DNA of 64,000 nucleotides. It comes from Flavobacterium sp. LC2016-13 (GTDB taxonomy: Bacteria > Bacteroidota > Bacteroidia > Flavobacteriales > Flavobacteriaceae). The stretch covers positions 1 to 64,000 of the forward strand of contig NZ_WMDQ01000015.1 in assembly GCF_009707955.1 (NCBI RefSeq), given 5' to 3'. Positions 18,508 through 27,991 of the stretch are shown here, one piece after another. The notes under the pieces are model-generated. The model ran no database searches and was not told the origin of the DNA. It was given only the letters and a program-made list of their open reading frames with translations. Every line of letters starts with the position of its first letter. Position 1 is the stretch's first letter. Both the position numbers and the translations under genes were made by a program.

Positions 18508-21500
18508 ATGAAAACAAAGCTCACACAGATTTTAAAGCAGAGATATTACCTCTTGTTTTTCTTTAGTTTATTATTACAACAAACGTATGCCCAACAACAA
18601 ATTACCATAACGGGAAAAGTAGCTTCTGCAACAGGAGAACCAATACCGTTTGCAAATGTTGTGATCAAAAACACAAAAAGTGGCGCCGTTACTGATTTCG
18701 ACGGAAGATATAAAATTGTGGCGGCTTCAAACCAGACTTTGGTTTTTAGCTCACAAGGATATAAAACAGCAGAAATCGAAATTAACAACAAAACTACAAT
18801 CGATGTTTCTTTAACAGAAGATGCAACAAAACTCGATGAAATTGTTGTTGTAGGTTACGGTTCTCAACAGAAAAAAGACCTTACAGGAGCAGTTTCTCTG
18901 GTAAAAGCCGGTGAAATTCAAAAACGTCAGGTGACTACAGTCGCAGACGGATTGCAGGGATTGGTTACCGGAGTAAAAGTTCGTGGCGGAGGAAGACCGG
19001 GACAAGAAGCTAATATCGAAATTCGTGGATTAAAAAATCTTCAAAGTGCAAATCCGTTATATGTAATTGATGGTTTAATTACAACGGCAAACAGAGATTT
19101 TAACCCAAATGATATCGAAAGTATCCAGGTTTTAAAAGATGCATCGGCGGCAGCAATTTACGGTTCGCGAGCGGCAAATGGTGTAATCATTATCACGACC
19201 AAAAAAGGTAAAAAAGGACCGTTACAAGTTGAAGTTTCAGCAAAAACGAGTTTTACAACCATGCCAAGATATGATTTAATGGGAACCGAAGAATTCGCAA
19301 AATTCAATAATCAGGCGTATGATAATGCTGGGTTTGCGAGACAAAACTTAAATATGGCTGTAAATACAGACTGGCAGGATGCAACTTTTCAAACCGGAAT
19401 GATGCAGGATTATAATGCCAGTTTTTCCGGTGGAAATGAAAACTCGACTTTTTTTATGTCTGGAAATTATTTTGGAAATGAAGGTACCGTTATTGGAACT
19501 GATTTTGACAGAATTTCATTTCGTGTAAATTCAAGCGGTTCAAAAGGAATTTTCAGTATTGGAGAAAACTTAGCAGTAAGTAATTCTAAAACAGATGAAA
19601 TGTCTGGAAACCCAATTATTGATGTGTACAGAATGACACCAACAATTCCGCTTTACGATCCTTCTAACCCAGGCGGTTATGGTTATGGAAAACAAGGTGT
19701 TGCCGATACTTTTGGTACAAACCCTTTGGCAATTGCTGATTTTGCAAATACTATAAATCAAAACTTCAGAATTAGAGGAAATATCTGGTCAGAATTAAAA
19801 TTTGTTCCATGGTTGAAATACCGTTTCAATTTTGGATACGAAACTAGTTTTGATTCTTATAAATTCATGAGAAAAAAAGGAAGCTGGACATTAAACCAAC
19901 CGCAAGATCCATCTCAGACAGATCAGAATAAAGGAAGATCTGAAGCGATGTTATTTGAAAATACGCTGACTTTCAAAAAAGAATTTGGCAAACATGATTT
20001 AACTATTTTATTAGGTCAGACATTCCAAAAAGATACTTATGATCAAATTTACGGAACGAAGAGAAATCTTCCAATGAATTCAGGAACAGGCCAATATTAT
20101 GAAGTTTTAAATCAGGGAGATTCACCAGTAGTTGGCGGTTTCATAAACGAAGCAGCTTTAACATCCTATTTAGGAAGGTTAGAATACAATTATGATAATC
20201 GTTATTTATTTAATGCTGTTATCAGACGTGATGGTTCTTCTAAATTCAGCGATGGCAATAAATGGGGTAATTTCCCGTCACTTTCTGCCGGATGGAGAAT
20301 AAGCAACGAATCATTTTTTAAATCAGAATTTATTAAAGATTTAAAATTAAGAGCGAGTTATGGAGAATTAGGTTCTGGAAATATCAAAGAATATGAATCG
20401 AAAAGCTTCATTAATAACTTTGGACAGATTGTATTAGGTAATGATCAAAATTTATATCCTTCTGCAGCTCAGGTAAAATTATCAAACTCACAATTGCGTT
20501 GGGAAAAATTAAAACAAACCAATATAGGATTAGATTTAGGAGTTTTAAATAATGATTTGCGTTTAACAGCCGATTATTTTATTGCCCGCACAGAAGATGT
20601 ATTGTTTGGTTTCCCAATTTTACTGACTACAGGTAATGATGGAGGAAATCCAATTTCTAACGCTGCAACTGTCGAAAATAAAGGTTTTGAATTAGAATTG
20701 GCTTACAGCAAAAAAATCGATGAATTCTCGTTTAATGCTTCTGTAAACTTCACAAAAGTAAATAACAAACTGGTTTCTTTAGGTAACGGTCAAAATGAAA
20801 ATATTGTTGGAAACACAATGACCCGCAGCGGACAACCGGTAGGAATGTGGTACGTTCTGCAAACAGATGGATTATTTCAATCTCAGGATGAAATTCAAAA
20901 CTACAAAAACGCAGCAGGAAAAGTTATTATGCCAAATGCCGTTCCCGGAGATATTCGTTTTAAAGATGTTAACGGTGACGGACAAATTACTAACGAAGAC
21001 AAAGCTGTTGTAGGAAGTCCATGGCCGGAATTTGAAATGGGATTAAACGCCGGAGCAGAATACAAAGGTTTTGATTTTTCTATGAACTGGATTGCTTCAC
21101 ACGGGGCTACTGTTTACAATGGATTTAGAAGTGTTGTTGATCGTTTTGATGACAACAGTAATTACAGAACTGGTATTCAGCCCTGGACACCGGAAAATCC
21201 AAATACTGATTTTCCTAGAATTACAAAAGGTTCAACCTTAAACTCAAGAGGAGACAGTGATCGTTTCTTGGAAAGCGGAGATTTTATCAGACTAAAATAC
21301 ATAGGATTTGGATATAATTTGCCAGAAAGTGTTTTAGCAAAATCAGGAATCACCAGAGCAAGATTAACATTGTCTGCACAAAATGTTATTACAATTACTA
21401 AATATAAAGGTTTAGATCCTGAGTTCAGTAATACTGGCGATAATAAAATTTTTGAAAGAGGTGTAGATAATGGTGCATTCCCAAATCTTAAGACTTATTC

Positions 21501-21525
21501 TTTTGGTGTAGAGTTTAGCTTTTAA
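18508..21525 (+). CDS. SusC/RagA TonB-dependent outer-membrane transporter (PUL1)
   Basis: The 1005-aa protein has a signal peptide (ending TYAQ), then a carboxypeptidase-regulatory-like domain (ITITGKVASATGEPIPFANV to about residue 110). A TonB box/anchor follows (DEIVVVGYGSQQKKDLTGAV), then a plug (about 120-240, including LKDASAAAIYGSRAANGVI) and a 22-strand beta-barrel ending in YSFGVEFSF with terminal Phe. SusC proteins import glycan oligosaccharides with energy from TonB. SusD follows 16 nt after the stop. It is the first gene of the PUL1 operon and probably HTCS-activated. Glycan specificity cannot be read from the sequence. Confidence 0.95.
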   Translation: MKTKLTQILKQRYYLLFFFSLLLQQTYAQQQITITGKVASATGEPIPFANVVIKNTKSGAVTDFDGRYKIVAASNQTLVFSSQGYKTAEIEINNKTTIDVSLTEDATKLDEIVVVGYGSQQKKDLTGAVSLVKAGEIQKRQVTTVADGLQGLVTGVKVRGGGRPGQEANIEIRGLKNLQSANPLYVIDGLITTANRDFNPNDIESIQVLKDASAAAIYGSRAANGVIIITTKKGKKGPLQVEVSAKTSFTTMPRYDLMGTEEFAKFNNQAYDNAGFARQNLNMAVNTDWQDATFQTGMMQDYNASFSGGNENSTFFMSGNYFGNEGTVIGTDFDRISFRVNSSGSKGIFSIGENLAVSNSKTDEMSGNPIIDVYRMTPTIPLYDPSNPGGYGYGKQGVADTFGTNPLAIADFANTINQNFRIRGNIWSELKFVPWLKYRFNFGYETSFDSYKFMRKKGSWTLNQPQDPSQTDQNKGRSEAMLFENTLTFKKEFGKHDLTILLGQTFQKDTYDQIYGTKRNLPMNSGTGQYYEVLNQGDSPVVGGFINEAALTSYLGRLEYNYDNRYLFNAVIRRDGSSKFSDGNKWGNFPSLSAGWRISNESFFKSEFIKDLKLRASYGELGSGNIKEYESKSFINNFGQIVLGNDQNLYPSAAQVKLSNSQLRWEKLKQTNIGLDLGVLNNDLRLTADYFIARTEDVLFGFPILLTTGNDGGNPISNAATVENKGFELELAYSKKIDEFSFNASVNFTKVNNKLVSLGNGQNENIVGNTMTRSGQPVGMWYVLQTDGLFQSQDEIQNYKNAAGKVIMPNAVPGDIRFKDVNGDGQITNEDKAVVGSPWPEFEMGLNAGAEYKGFDFSMNWIASHGATVYNGFRSVVDRFDDNSNYRTGIQPWTPENPNTDFPRITKGSTLNSRGDSDRFLESGDFIRLKYIGFGYNLPESVLAKSGITRARLTLSAQNVITITKYKGLDPEFSNTGDNKIFERGVDNGAFPNLKTYSFGVEFSF

Positions 21526-21541
21526 TTAAAAAAACAACGTA

Positions 21542-23065
21542 ATGAAAAAAATAATAATAATAGCAGCAGCTTTTCTGGGTCTTGTTTTTACAGCTTGTGA
21601 AAACGAATTAGACCTGAACAGTCCAAATGATATAACAGTAGATCAGTATTGGAAAACTGAAAGTGATGCACAAGCCGGCGTAAACTCAATTTATGCCATG
21701 TTTTATAAAGATGGATTGTGGGCAAGATGGATTTATTTTCGCTTAGACCTGACTTCTGATGAAGGTTATAGTGTAAGTCCGTGGACAGAATTAGCAGATT
21801 GGACAAGATTTAATTACATCAATTATAATTTTTGGGAAGGAAATGCCGTAACCTGGAGAGATACCTACAAAGCTATTTTTAGATGCAATCAGGTATTGGC
21901 AAATGTGCCAAATATTCCTTTTGAAAATGAAGAAACCAAAAAAAGAATTCTGGCAGAAGCAAAATTTTTAAGAGCCTTAAATTACTATTATGCAGCAGTA
22001 CTTTGGGAAGATATTCCAATTGTTTTGACGCCTTCACAACCAAATGACCTTCCGCAACAAAAAAAGCTAACCGAAGTTTGGGCTCAAATTGAAACCGATT
22101 TAAATGAAGCTTTCGTCGATTTGCCTGCAACGTGGTCCGGAGATCAAACCGGAAGACCGGATAAAGGTGCTGCAAAAGCATTTTTAGCGAAATTATACAT
22201 GCAGCAACATAAATGGACCGATGCAAAAGGAGCTTTAGAATATTTAATTACAGGTCCGGGAGCAAAGTATAGCTTGGTTTCAAATTACAGAGACAATTTT
22301 ACAGATGTAAATGAAAACAACAGCGAATCTGTTTTTGAAATCCAGTTTGGAGATCAAAGAAAAGGCGGAACTGATGAAGCGCAAAATGCTGCAGTTTCAA
22401 GCAACCGTTCTCAATTTTTTGCACCAAGAGGAATTGGATGGTCTGATGGACAAGCACGTTTTTGGTTAATAAATGCTTTCAAACAAGAAAAGAATAAAGA
22501 CGGTAATCTGGATATTCGTTTAAGATGGACTTTATATTACCCTCAATTACTGGCTGATTTTGGAGACAAAACATACGGTAGAAACTGGGAATGGAATAAT
22601 GACGAAGCATGGTTTAGAAAAGGAAGCCGTGATTATTACCGAGACAACGAAGATTATTACAACCAGGTAAATTACAGATTGGTTCGTTACGGAGATATTT
22701 TATTGCGTTATGCTGAAGTTTTAAACGAATTAGGAAATACTGCAGATGCTTACCAATATGTAGATTTAGTGAGAGCACGTGTCAACATGAATACACTGGC
22801 AGTTGCGCATCCTGAAATTGGAAATGATCATGATAAATTCTTAGAGCGTTTAAAAATAGAAAGAGTTTTAGAATTAGCCGGAGAAAGTGTTCGCTGGGAA
22901 GATTTAAAACGTTGGGGAGATTTAGATTCTCAGGCTTCGGTTGATAAAATTGCGCTTCGTGATCCGGATTTTAAAAACTTCACAGTAGGTAAAAATCACA
23001 GAATGCCAATTCCACAAAGTGATGTAGATAATAATCCAAATTTAGAGCAAAACTCTGGATATTAA
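21542..23065 (+). CDS. SusD/RagB glycan-binding lipoprotein (PUL1)
   Basis: The 507-aa protein has lipobox FTAC (Cys19) and the SusD N-terminal pattern ENELDLNSPNDITVDQYW. The TPR-like helices are rich in Trp, Tyr and Arg. The C-terminal family signature is present (VLELAGESVRWEDLKRWGD ... MPIPQSDVDNNPNLEQN). SusD acts as the lid on SusC at the cell surface and captures oligosaccharides. It is coupled to susC by a short gap. A hairpin starts 14 nt after the stop and may reduce transcription into the enzyme genes. Confidence 0.95.
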   Translation: MKKIIIIAAAFLGLVFTACENELDLNSPNDITVDQYWKTESDAQAGVNSIYAMFYKDGLWARWIYFRLDLTSDEGYSVSPWTELADWTRFNYINYNFWEGNAVTWRDTYKAIFRCNQVLANVPNIPFENEETKKRILAEAKFLRALNYYYAAVLWEDIPIVLTPSQPNDLPQQKKLTEVWAQIETDLNEAFVDLPATWSGDQTGRPDKGAAKAFLAKLYMQQHKWTDAKGALEYLITGPGAKYSLVSNYRDNFTDVNENNSESVFEIQFGDQRKGGTDEAQNAAVSSNRSQFFAPRGIGWSDGQARFWLINAFKQEKNKDGNLDIRLRWTLYYPQLLADFGDKTYGRNWEWNNDEAWFRKGSRDYYRDNEDYYNQVNYRLVRYGDILLRYAEVLNELGNTADAYQYVDLVRARVNMNTLAVAHPEIGNDHDKFLERLKIERVLELAGESVRWEDLKRWGDLDSQASVDKIALRDPDFKNFTVGKNHRMPIPQSDVDNNPNLEQNSGY

Positions 23066-23076
23066 AACTGAATTTT

Positions 23077-23110
23077 TGAGGGAATCAGATTTACAAGTCT
23101 GATTCCCTTA
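23077..23110 (+). terminator. Hairpin after susD (PUL1), attenuator candidate
   Basis: Arms 23079-23089 and 23098-23108 (AGGGAATCAGA/TCTGATTCCCT) enclose an 8-nt loop, extended by a G-U and a U-A pair. The T-tract is short (TTATC), so partial termination or transcript 3'-end protection is more likely than full stop. Confidence 0.65.
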
Positions 23111-23146
23111 TCATAAGAACGATTGTTCATAACAAGAAAATTTATA

Positions 23147-24319
23147 ATGAGAAAAGTAAAATTGTATCTAACATTGATGTTAGCAGGACTTGTATTGCTT
23201 AGCTGTAACAACAAAAAAAGCAATGTCGAAGAAAATAAAAACGAAACAAACGTAGTAGAAAAAAGAGAAATCTGGACAAAAGATCAGGCCAATAAATGGT
23301 ATGCAGAACAGCCTTGGTTAGTAGGCTCAAATTATTATCCCAGCACAGCTATAAATCAATTAGAGATGTGGCAGGATGATACATTTGATCCAAAAAGAAT
23401 CGATCAGGAATTAGGCTGGGCAGAAAATTTAGGCATGAATGTAATGCGCGTTTACCTGCACGATTTATTACATCAGCAAGATGCAGAAGGATTTTACAAA
23501 CGCATGGACAAATTTTTAGAAATTGCAGACAAACATCATATCAAAACACTTTTCGTTTTATTTGATTCATGTTGGGATCCGTTTCCTGCTTTAGGAAAAC
23601 AACGAGCTCCAAAACCACATACACATAATTCTGGCTGGATGCAGAGTCCGGGACAAAAAGTATTACAGGATTCTACACAATATCCTCGCTTAGAGAAATA
23701 TGTAAAAGAAACCGTGGCACATTTTAAAGATGACAAACGTATTTTAGGCTGGGATGTTTGGAATGAACCGGATAACATGACAGGTCCATCTTACGAAAAA
23801 GTTGAAATTAAAAACAAAGTCGATTTGATTTTACCTCTCTTAAAAAATGTTTTTGTTTGGGCAAGAGAAAGCAATCCATCGCAGCCATTAACTTCTGGAG
23901 TTTGGGCCGGAGACTGGAGCGATGAAGCCAAAATGAAACCAATGCACAAAATGCAAATTGAACAATCCGATATTGTTTCATTCCATAATTACAATACACC
24001 ACAGGATTTCGAAAAAGTAATCAAACAATTGCAGCGTTACGGAAAACCTTTATTGTGTACCGAATATATGGCAAGACCAAACAGAAGCACATTCGAAGGC
24101 TTTTTACCGATCGCCAGAAAATACAATGTTGGCATGATCAACTGGGGTTTTGTGGATGGAAAAACGCAAACCAAATACGCCTGGGACAGTTGGACAAAAA
24201 AATACGATGCAGAACCAAAACTATGGTTTCACGAAGTTCTTAGAAATGACGGAACACCATACATCAAAGCCGAAACAGATTTAATCAAAAAGATGACTTC
24301 TGAGGCAAATAAGAAATAG
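23147..24319 (+). CDS. GH5-like (clan GH-A) glycoside hydrolase lipoprotein
   Basis: I choose the ATG at 23147 (MRKVKLYL) because it begins a proper lipoprotein signal with lipobox LLSC (Cys20); an in-frame ATG at 23123 would add eight residues. The 390-aa protein reads as a single (beta/alpha)8 barrel of clan GH-A: acid/base in GWDVWNEPDN (Glu207) and nucleophile in LLCTEYMARP (Glu306). Homologues are often labelled 1,4-beta-xylanase or cellulase-family hydrolase. The lipid anchor suggests surface or periplasmic location. It is the first enzyme after SusCD, so it may act early on the polymer. The retaining mechanism is well supported; the substrate and exact subfamily are not. Confidence 0.75.
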   Translation: MRKVKLYLTLMLAGLVLLSCNNKKSNVEENKNETNVVEKREIWTKDQANKWYAEQPWLVGSNYYPSTAINQLEMWQDDTFDPKRIDQELGWAENLGMNVMRVYLHDLLHQQDAEGFYKRMDKFLEIADKHHIKTLFVLFDSCWDPFPALGKQRAPKPHTHNSGWMQSPGQKVLQDSTQYPRLEKYVKETVAHFKDDKRILGWDVWNEPDNMTGPSYEKVEIKNKVDLILPLLKNVFVWARESNPSQPLTSGVWAGDWSDEAKMKPMHKMQIEQSDIVSFHNYNTPQDFEKVIKQLQRYGKPLLCTEYMARPNRSTFEGFLPIARKYNVGMINWGFVDGKTQTKYAWDSWTKKYDAEPKLWFHEVLRNDGTPYIKAETDLIKKMTSEANKK

Positions 24320-24591
24320 ATTGTTAGATTTTTTTTTGCCACAGATTGCACAGATTCAAATGATTAAGATCTGTGGCGAAAAAATTAAACACATAGAAAC
24401 ATAGATTTATTGTTTCCTTTTTGAGATTATAAAAAAAGCAAGCTTTCACACATAGCTATGTGCATTTTAATTAGTGAAACGCCTTTTATAGACAAAGAAA
24501 AACTATGTTCCTATGTGTTTAAAAAATCATTTTAATCTGTGAAATCCCGATAGCTATCGGGAGTGGCAAAACCATTTTAATTTTTAGCAGT
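24320..24591. repeat. Intergenic repeat cluster with nested inverted repeats
   Basis: This spacer holds a hairpin GCCACAGAT/ATCTGTGGC (24338-24346 and 24369-24377) flanked by T- and A-runs. An 18-bp inverted repeat AAACACATAGAAACATAG (24387-24404 with 24503-24520, one mismatch) follows, and then a perfect 16-bp palindrome CCCGATAGCTATCGGG (24546-24561). The 18-bp arms recur at 27699-27959 together with a shared inner segment GTGAAACGCCTTTT, so this is a dispersed repeat family. No gene is present. Confidence 0.75.
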
Positions 24592-25632
24592 ATGAAAACA
24601 CACACAATAAAACAGCTCTTTTTTCTAGCAATAATTTTGGTTGGATTTTCTGCGAAAGCACAACAGCCAGATCCGCCGGGACAAGTTAAGGGAACTGAAA
24701 AACCTAAAAACCAAGCCTATCTTTTTGCGCACATGACGCACAACGATTACGGCAGATTATATTATTCTGTAAGTCTTGACGGTTTGCATTGGGAAAACCT
24801 GAATAACGGAAAACGAGTTTTTGAAGAATATAAAGGACATCCCGATATCTGCAAAGGTCCTGACGGAAAATATTACATCGCAGGAAATACAGGCGACGAT
24901 GCAAAAAGCATTAATATCTGGGTTTCTGATGATTTAATTACCTGGAAAAAACACTCCGATTATACGCCGGATTTAAAAAGCACACCAGATTATTCAAATG
25001 CTTTACAGCGAATTGGAGCTCCAAAATTATATTACGACAAAGACTCTGAAAAGTTTATCATGACGTGGCACACACCACATCTTGAAGGAACAAAAGAAGA
25101 TGGAGAACGTTATTGGGCAAGTCAGCGAACCTTATATGTTTTGTCTAAAGATTTAAAAACTTTTGAAGGAACACCAAAACGTTTATTCGATTGGGATATG
25201 GGAACCATTGATGTTTTCATCCGTAAAGTTGGCGATTCTTATTATGCCGTAATTAAAGACGAAACGTACCCGACTTTGTATTGGACAACCGGAAAAACCA
25301 TCCGAATTGCCAAGTCAAAATCTCTTTTAGGACCATATTCTTTGCCTCAGCAATCGATTAGTCCAAATTTTAGAGAAGCGCCAATGCTGATTCCTTCTCC
25401 AGATGATAAAATATGGTATATGTATTATGAACAATATCCGGGCGTTTCATACGGATTATCAATTGCTGATAATTTAAACGGACCGTGGTTTCAGGCTTCA
25501 GGATATACTTTTTTCTCCGATTGGGATAAATATAGTTTTCCTGAAAAAGTACGCCACGGCTGCATGATTACAATCTCTAAAAATGAATACGACAGTTTAG
25601 TGAAGAAATTTGGCATCACTAAGAAATTATGA
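24592..25632 (+). CDS. GH43-like five-bladed propeller glycosidase
   Basis: The 346-aa secreted protein (signal peptide ending AKAQ) reads as a five-bladed beta-propeller of clan GH-F. Blades begin with patterns such as LYYSVSLDGLHWENLNNGK and KGPDGKYYIAGN. Candidate catalytic residues are Asp85 in GHPDIC, Asp207 in GTIDVFI (pKa modulator position) and Glu262 in FREAPML (general acid position). The usual base motif 'DP' is here 'PD', which is unusual and makes the base assignment uncertain. It is the second enzyme of PUL1, probably periplasmic, acting on short arabinosyl, xylosyl or galactosyl chains. The stop codon TGA lies inside a downstream direct repeat. Confidence 0.68.
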   Translation: MKTHTIKQLFFLAIILVGFSAKAQQPDPPGQVKGTEKPKNQAYLFAHMTHNDYGRLYYSVSLDGLHWENLNNGKRVFEEYKGHPDICKGPDGKYYIAGNTGDDAKSINIWVSDDLITWKKHSDYTPDLKSTPDYSNALQRIGAPKLYYDKDSEKFIMTWHTPHLEGTKEDGERYWASQRTLYVLSKDLKTFEGTPKRLFDWDMGTIDVFIRKVGDSYYAVIKDETYPTLYWTTGKTIRIAKSKSLLGPYSLPQQSISPNFREAPMLIPSPDDKIWYMYYEQYPGVSYGLSIADNLNGPWFQASGYTFFSDWDKYSFPEKVRHGCMITISKNEYDSLVKKFGITKKL

Positions 25633-25766
25633 GTTATAAGTTATGAGTTATAAGTTATGAATTATGAGATTGGAATTAGGCTTTGTTAGTGTTTTTTGAG
25701 TTAATACGAACAGAGATTATTTTATCGGAAATAAGTAATAATCACACTTAACCCAACTCATAATTC
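25629..25766. repeat. Tandem 14-bp repeats with distal inverted copy
   Basis: Two tandem copies of GAGTTATAAGTTAT (25631-25644, 25645-25658) are followed by GAATTATGAG (25659-25668). The inverse CTCATAATTC lies at 25757-25766, so the region can fold into a long AT-rich hairpin. The stop codon of the preceding gene (25630-25632) is part of the repeat tract. Confidence 0.7.
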
Positions 25767-25822
25767 ATAATTAATAATTCACAATTAAAAAAAAGGTTAG
25801 TTAAAGTTAGTGTTTGAAATTG

Positions 25823-25845
25823 CCAGGCTGTGTGGTATGGCCTGG
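25823..25845 (+). promoter_or_regulatory. Leader hairpin before the GH2 gene
   Basis: CCAGGC (25823-25828) pairs with GCCTGG (25840-25845) in an otherwise AT-rich leader ending 37 nt before the ATG at 25883. It may be an RNA-processing or stability element; no known riboswitch is recognised. Confidence 0.3.
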
Positions 25846-25882
25846 TGATTTATTTAATGTTTGAAAATCACAAAAATTGACA

Positions 25883-27694
25883 ATGAAAAATAAAATAATA
25901 ATTCTCGTTTTACTTTTTACGGGTTTGATAACCAATGCACAATGGAAACCTCAAGGCGATAAAATCAAGACAAAATGGGCAGCGCAGGTTGATCCGAACA
26001 AAACATTACCAGAATATCCCCGTCCGATTATGGAGCGCGGTCAATGGAAAAATCTGAATGGTTTATGGAATTACGCCATTCAGGAATTTGGCAAAACAGC
26101 GCCTTCAAAATATGACGGGCAAATTCTGGTTCCGTTTGCCGCTGAATCGAGTTTATCCGGAGTGATGAAAGAAGTTGGATCAAAAGATGAACTTTGGTAC
26201 GAAACCCATTTTTCAATTGAATCAGGTTGGAACGGAAAAAATATCCTGTTGCATTTTGGAGCTGTAGACTGGAAAACAGAAGTTTTTATAAACGACATAA
26301 AAGTTGGTTCGCATACTGGCGGCTATACACCATTTTCATTTGATATTACCCCATTTATTCAAAAAGGAAAAACTCAAAAACTCATTGTAAAAGTTTGGGA
26401 TCCTTCAAACGACGGCCCTCAGCCAAGAGGAAAACAAGTTAAAAACCCCGAAGGAATTTGGTACACGCCCGTTACCGGAATCTGGCAAACGGTTTGGATT
26501 GAACCTGTAAATGCTAAAAATATTACCGAGTTAAAAACAACTCCAAATATCGATCAAAATACAATCAGTATTAAAGCTGATGTGAAAGGAGCAGAAACTG
26601 GAGATTTAATAGAAATTACTGTTTTTGAAGGAGGAAAAGAAATTGCAAAAGAAAAAGCCGTTGTAGGCGAAAACAATGATATTACTTTAAATTCTCCAAA
26701 ATTATGGTCGCCGGAAAGTCCGTTTTTGTATCAGACTAAAATTCGTTTAATCAGCAAAAATAAAGTAGTTGATGAAGTGAAAAGTTATTTTGCGATGCGA
26801 AAAATTTCATCAAAAAGAGATGAAAACGGAATCATGAGAATGCAGTTAAACAACAAAGATTATTTTCAATACGGCCCGTTAGATCAAGGCTGGTGGCCAG
26901 ACGGATTATATACGGCACCAACAGATGAAGCTTTAAAATATGATATTATTAAAACCAAAGAATTAGGTTTTAATATGATTCGTAAACACGTAAAAGTAGA
27001 ACCGGAACGCTGGTACACACATTGCGATCAATTAGGAATTTTGGTTTGGCAGGATATGCCAAGCGGTGATGAACAACCGATTTGGCAAGATAAAAAGTAT
27101 TTTGAAGGAACAGAATTACAGCGTACTCCAAAATCACAAGAAATCTATAAAAAGGAATGGAAGGAAATAATGGATCATTTGTATTCCTATCCAAGTATTG
27201 TAGTTTGGGTTCCTTTTAATGAAGCCTGGGGACAATTCAAAACGGTAGAAATTACAGAATGGACTAAAAATCATGATCCAAGTCGTTTAATAAATTCTTC
27301 AAGCGGAGGAAATCATTTTCAAACGGGCGATATTTTAGATTTACACAAATATCCAGCTCCGGAATTGTATTTGTATGATGCCCGAAGAGTTACTGTTTTA
27401 GGTGAATACGGCGGAATTGGTCTTCCGTTAGAAGGACATTTATGGAGAACAAATGACAATTGGGGTTACGTAAAATTTAAAAATGAAGCTGAGGTAACTG
27501 CAGAATATATCAAGTATGCTCAAATCCTTAAAAACTTAGTAAAAACAGGATTTTCGGCAGCAGTTTATACACAAACAACCGATGTTGAAGGCGAAGTAAA
27601 CGGTTTCATGACCTACGACAGAAAAGTAGATAAAATGGATTTCAAAGCCATAAATAAAATTAATACAGAAGTTATAAATGCTTTGAATAAATAA
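25883..27694 (+). CDS. GH2 family beta-glycosidase (PUL1)
   Basis: I choose the ATG at 25883 (MKNKIIILVLLF...NAQ, a good signal peptide); the frame also offers a TTG two codons upstream. The 603-aa protein has the GH2 order: sugar-binding jelly roll (about 30-190, with LWYETHFSI and GGYTPFSFDIT), immunoglobulin-like domain (about 195-290), then the catalytic barrel. The acid/base Glu is in PFNEAWGQF (Glu447) and the nucleophile in LGEYGGIG (Glu508). It is one of the short GH2 forms without C-terminal extras. Relatives include beta-galactosidases, beta-glucuronidases and alpha-arabinopyranosidases, so activity is open. It probably works in the periplasm on oligosaccharides imported by SusCD. 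Confidence 0.82.
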   Translation: MKNKIIILVLLFTGLITNAQWKPQGDKIKTKWAAQVDPNKTLPEYPRPIMERGQWKNLNGLWNYAIQEFGKTAPSKYDGQILVPFAAESSLSGVMKEVGSKDELWYETHFSIESGWNGKNILLHFGAVDWKTEVFINDIKVGSHTGGYTPFSFDITPFIQKGKTQKLIVKVWDPSNDGPQPRGKQVKNPEGIWYTPVTGIWQTVWIEPVNAKNITELKTTPNIDQNTISIKADVKGAETGDLIEITVFEGGKEIAKEKAVVGENNDITLNSPKLWSPESPFLYQTKIRLISKNKVVDEVKSYFAMRKISSKRDENGIMRMQLNNKDYFQYGPLDQGWWPDGLYTAPTDEALKYDIIKTKELGFNMIRKHVKVEPERWYTHCDQLGILVWQDMPSGDEQPIWQDKKYFEGTELQRTPKSQEIYKKEWKEIMDHLYSYPSIVVWVPFNEAWGQFKTVEITEWTKNHDPSRLINSSSGGNHFQTGDILDLHKYPAPELYLYDARRVTVLGEYGGIGLPLEGHLWRTNDNWGYVKFKNEAEVTAEYIKYAQILKNLVKTGFSAAVYTQTTDVEGEVNGFMTYDRKVDKMDFKAINKINTEVINALNK

Positions 27695-27698
27695 ATTT

Positions 27699-27959
27699 AA
27701 ACACATAGAAACATAGAATTTTTTGTTTTGAAAAAAGGAAGTAAAAGAAACTAGTTTCTACACAGAGTTACCACAATCTTGTCATTCCGAGGAACGAGGA
27801 ATCTTCACGAGTAACTCTACAAAGATTGACGATTTTCTGTGCGGAGCTACTTACGAAGATTCCTCGTTCCTCGGAATGACAAGATTGAGTAAGCTATGTT
27901 TGTTTAAACAAGTGAAACGCCTTTTTACAGACAAAGCAAAACTATGTCGCTATGTGTTT
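27699..27959. repeat. Dispersed repeat copy 2 carrying a nested perfect 33-bp inverted repeat
   Basis: The outer arms AAACACATAGAAACATAG (27699-27716) and its near-complement (27942-27959), plus the inner GTGAAACGCCTTTTTACAGA segment, match the element at 24387-24520. Inside it lies a perfect 33-bp inverted repeat, 27774-27806 and 27855-27887 (core TTGTCATTCCGAGGAACGAG), with a 48-nt loop. The two families have clearly different base composition, so the second appears inserted in the first. Confidence 0.8.
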
Positions 27960-27991
27960 AAAAAACCACGCCCAACAATAAAAAAACCAAA

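Noticed and set aside
21879..22226. 115-codon minus-strand frame in susD of PUL1
   Set aside because: Antisense shadow of a well conserved SusD gene.
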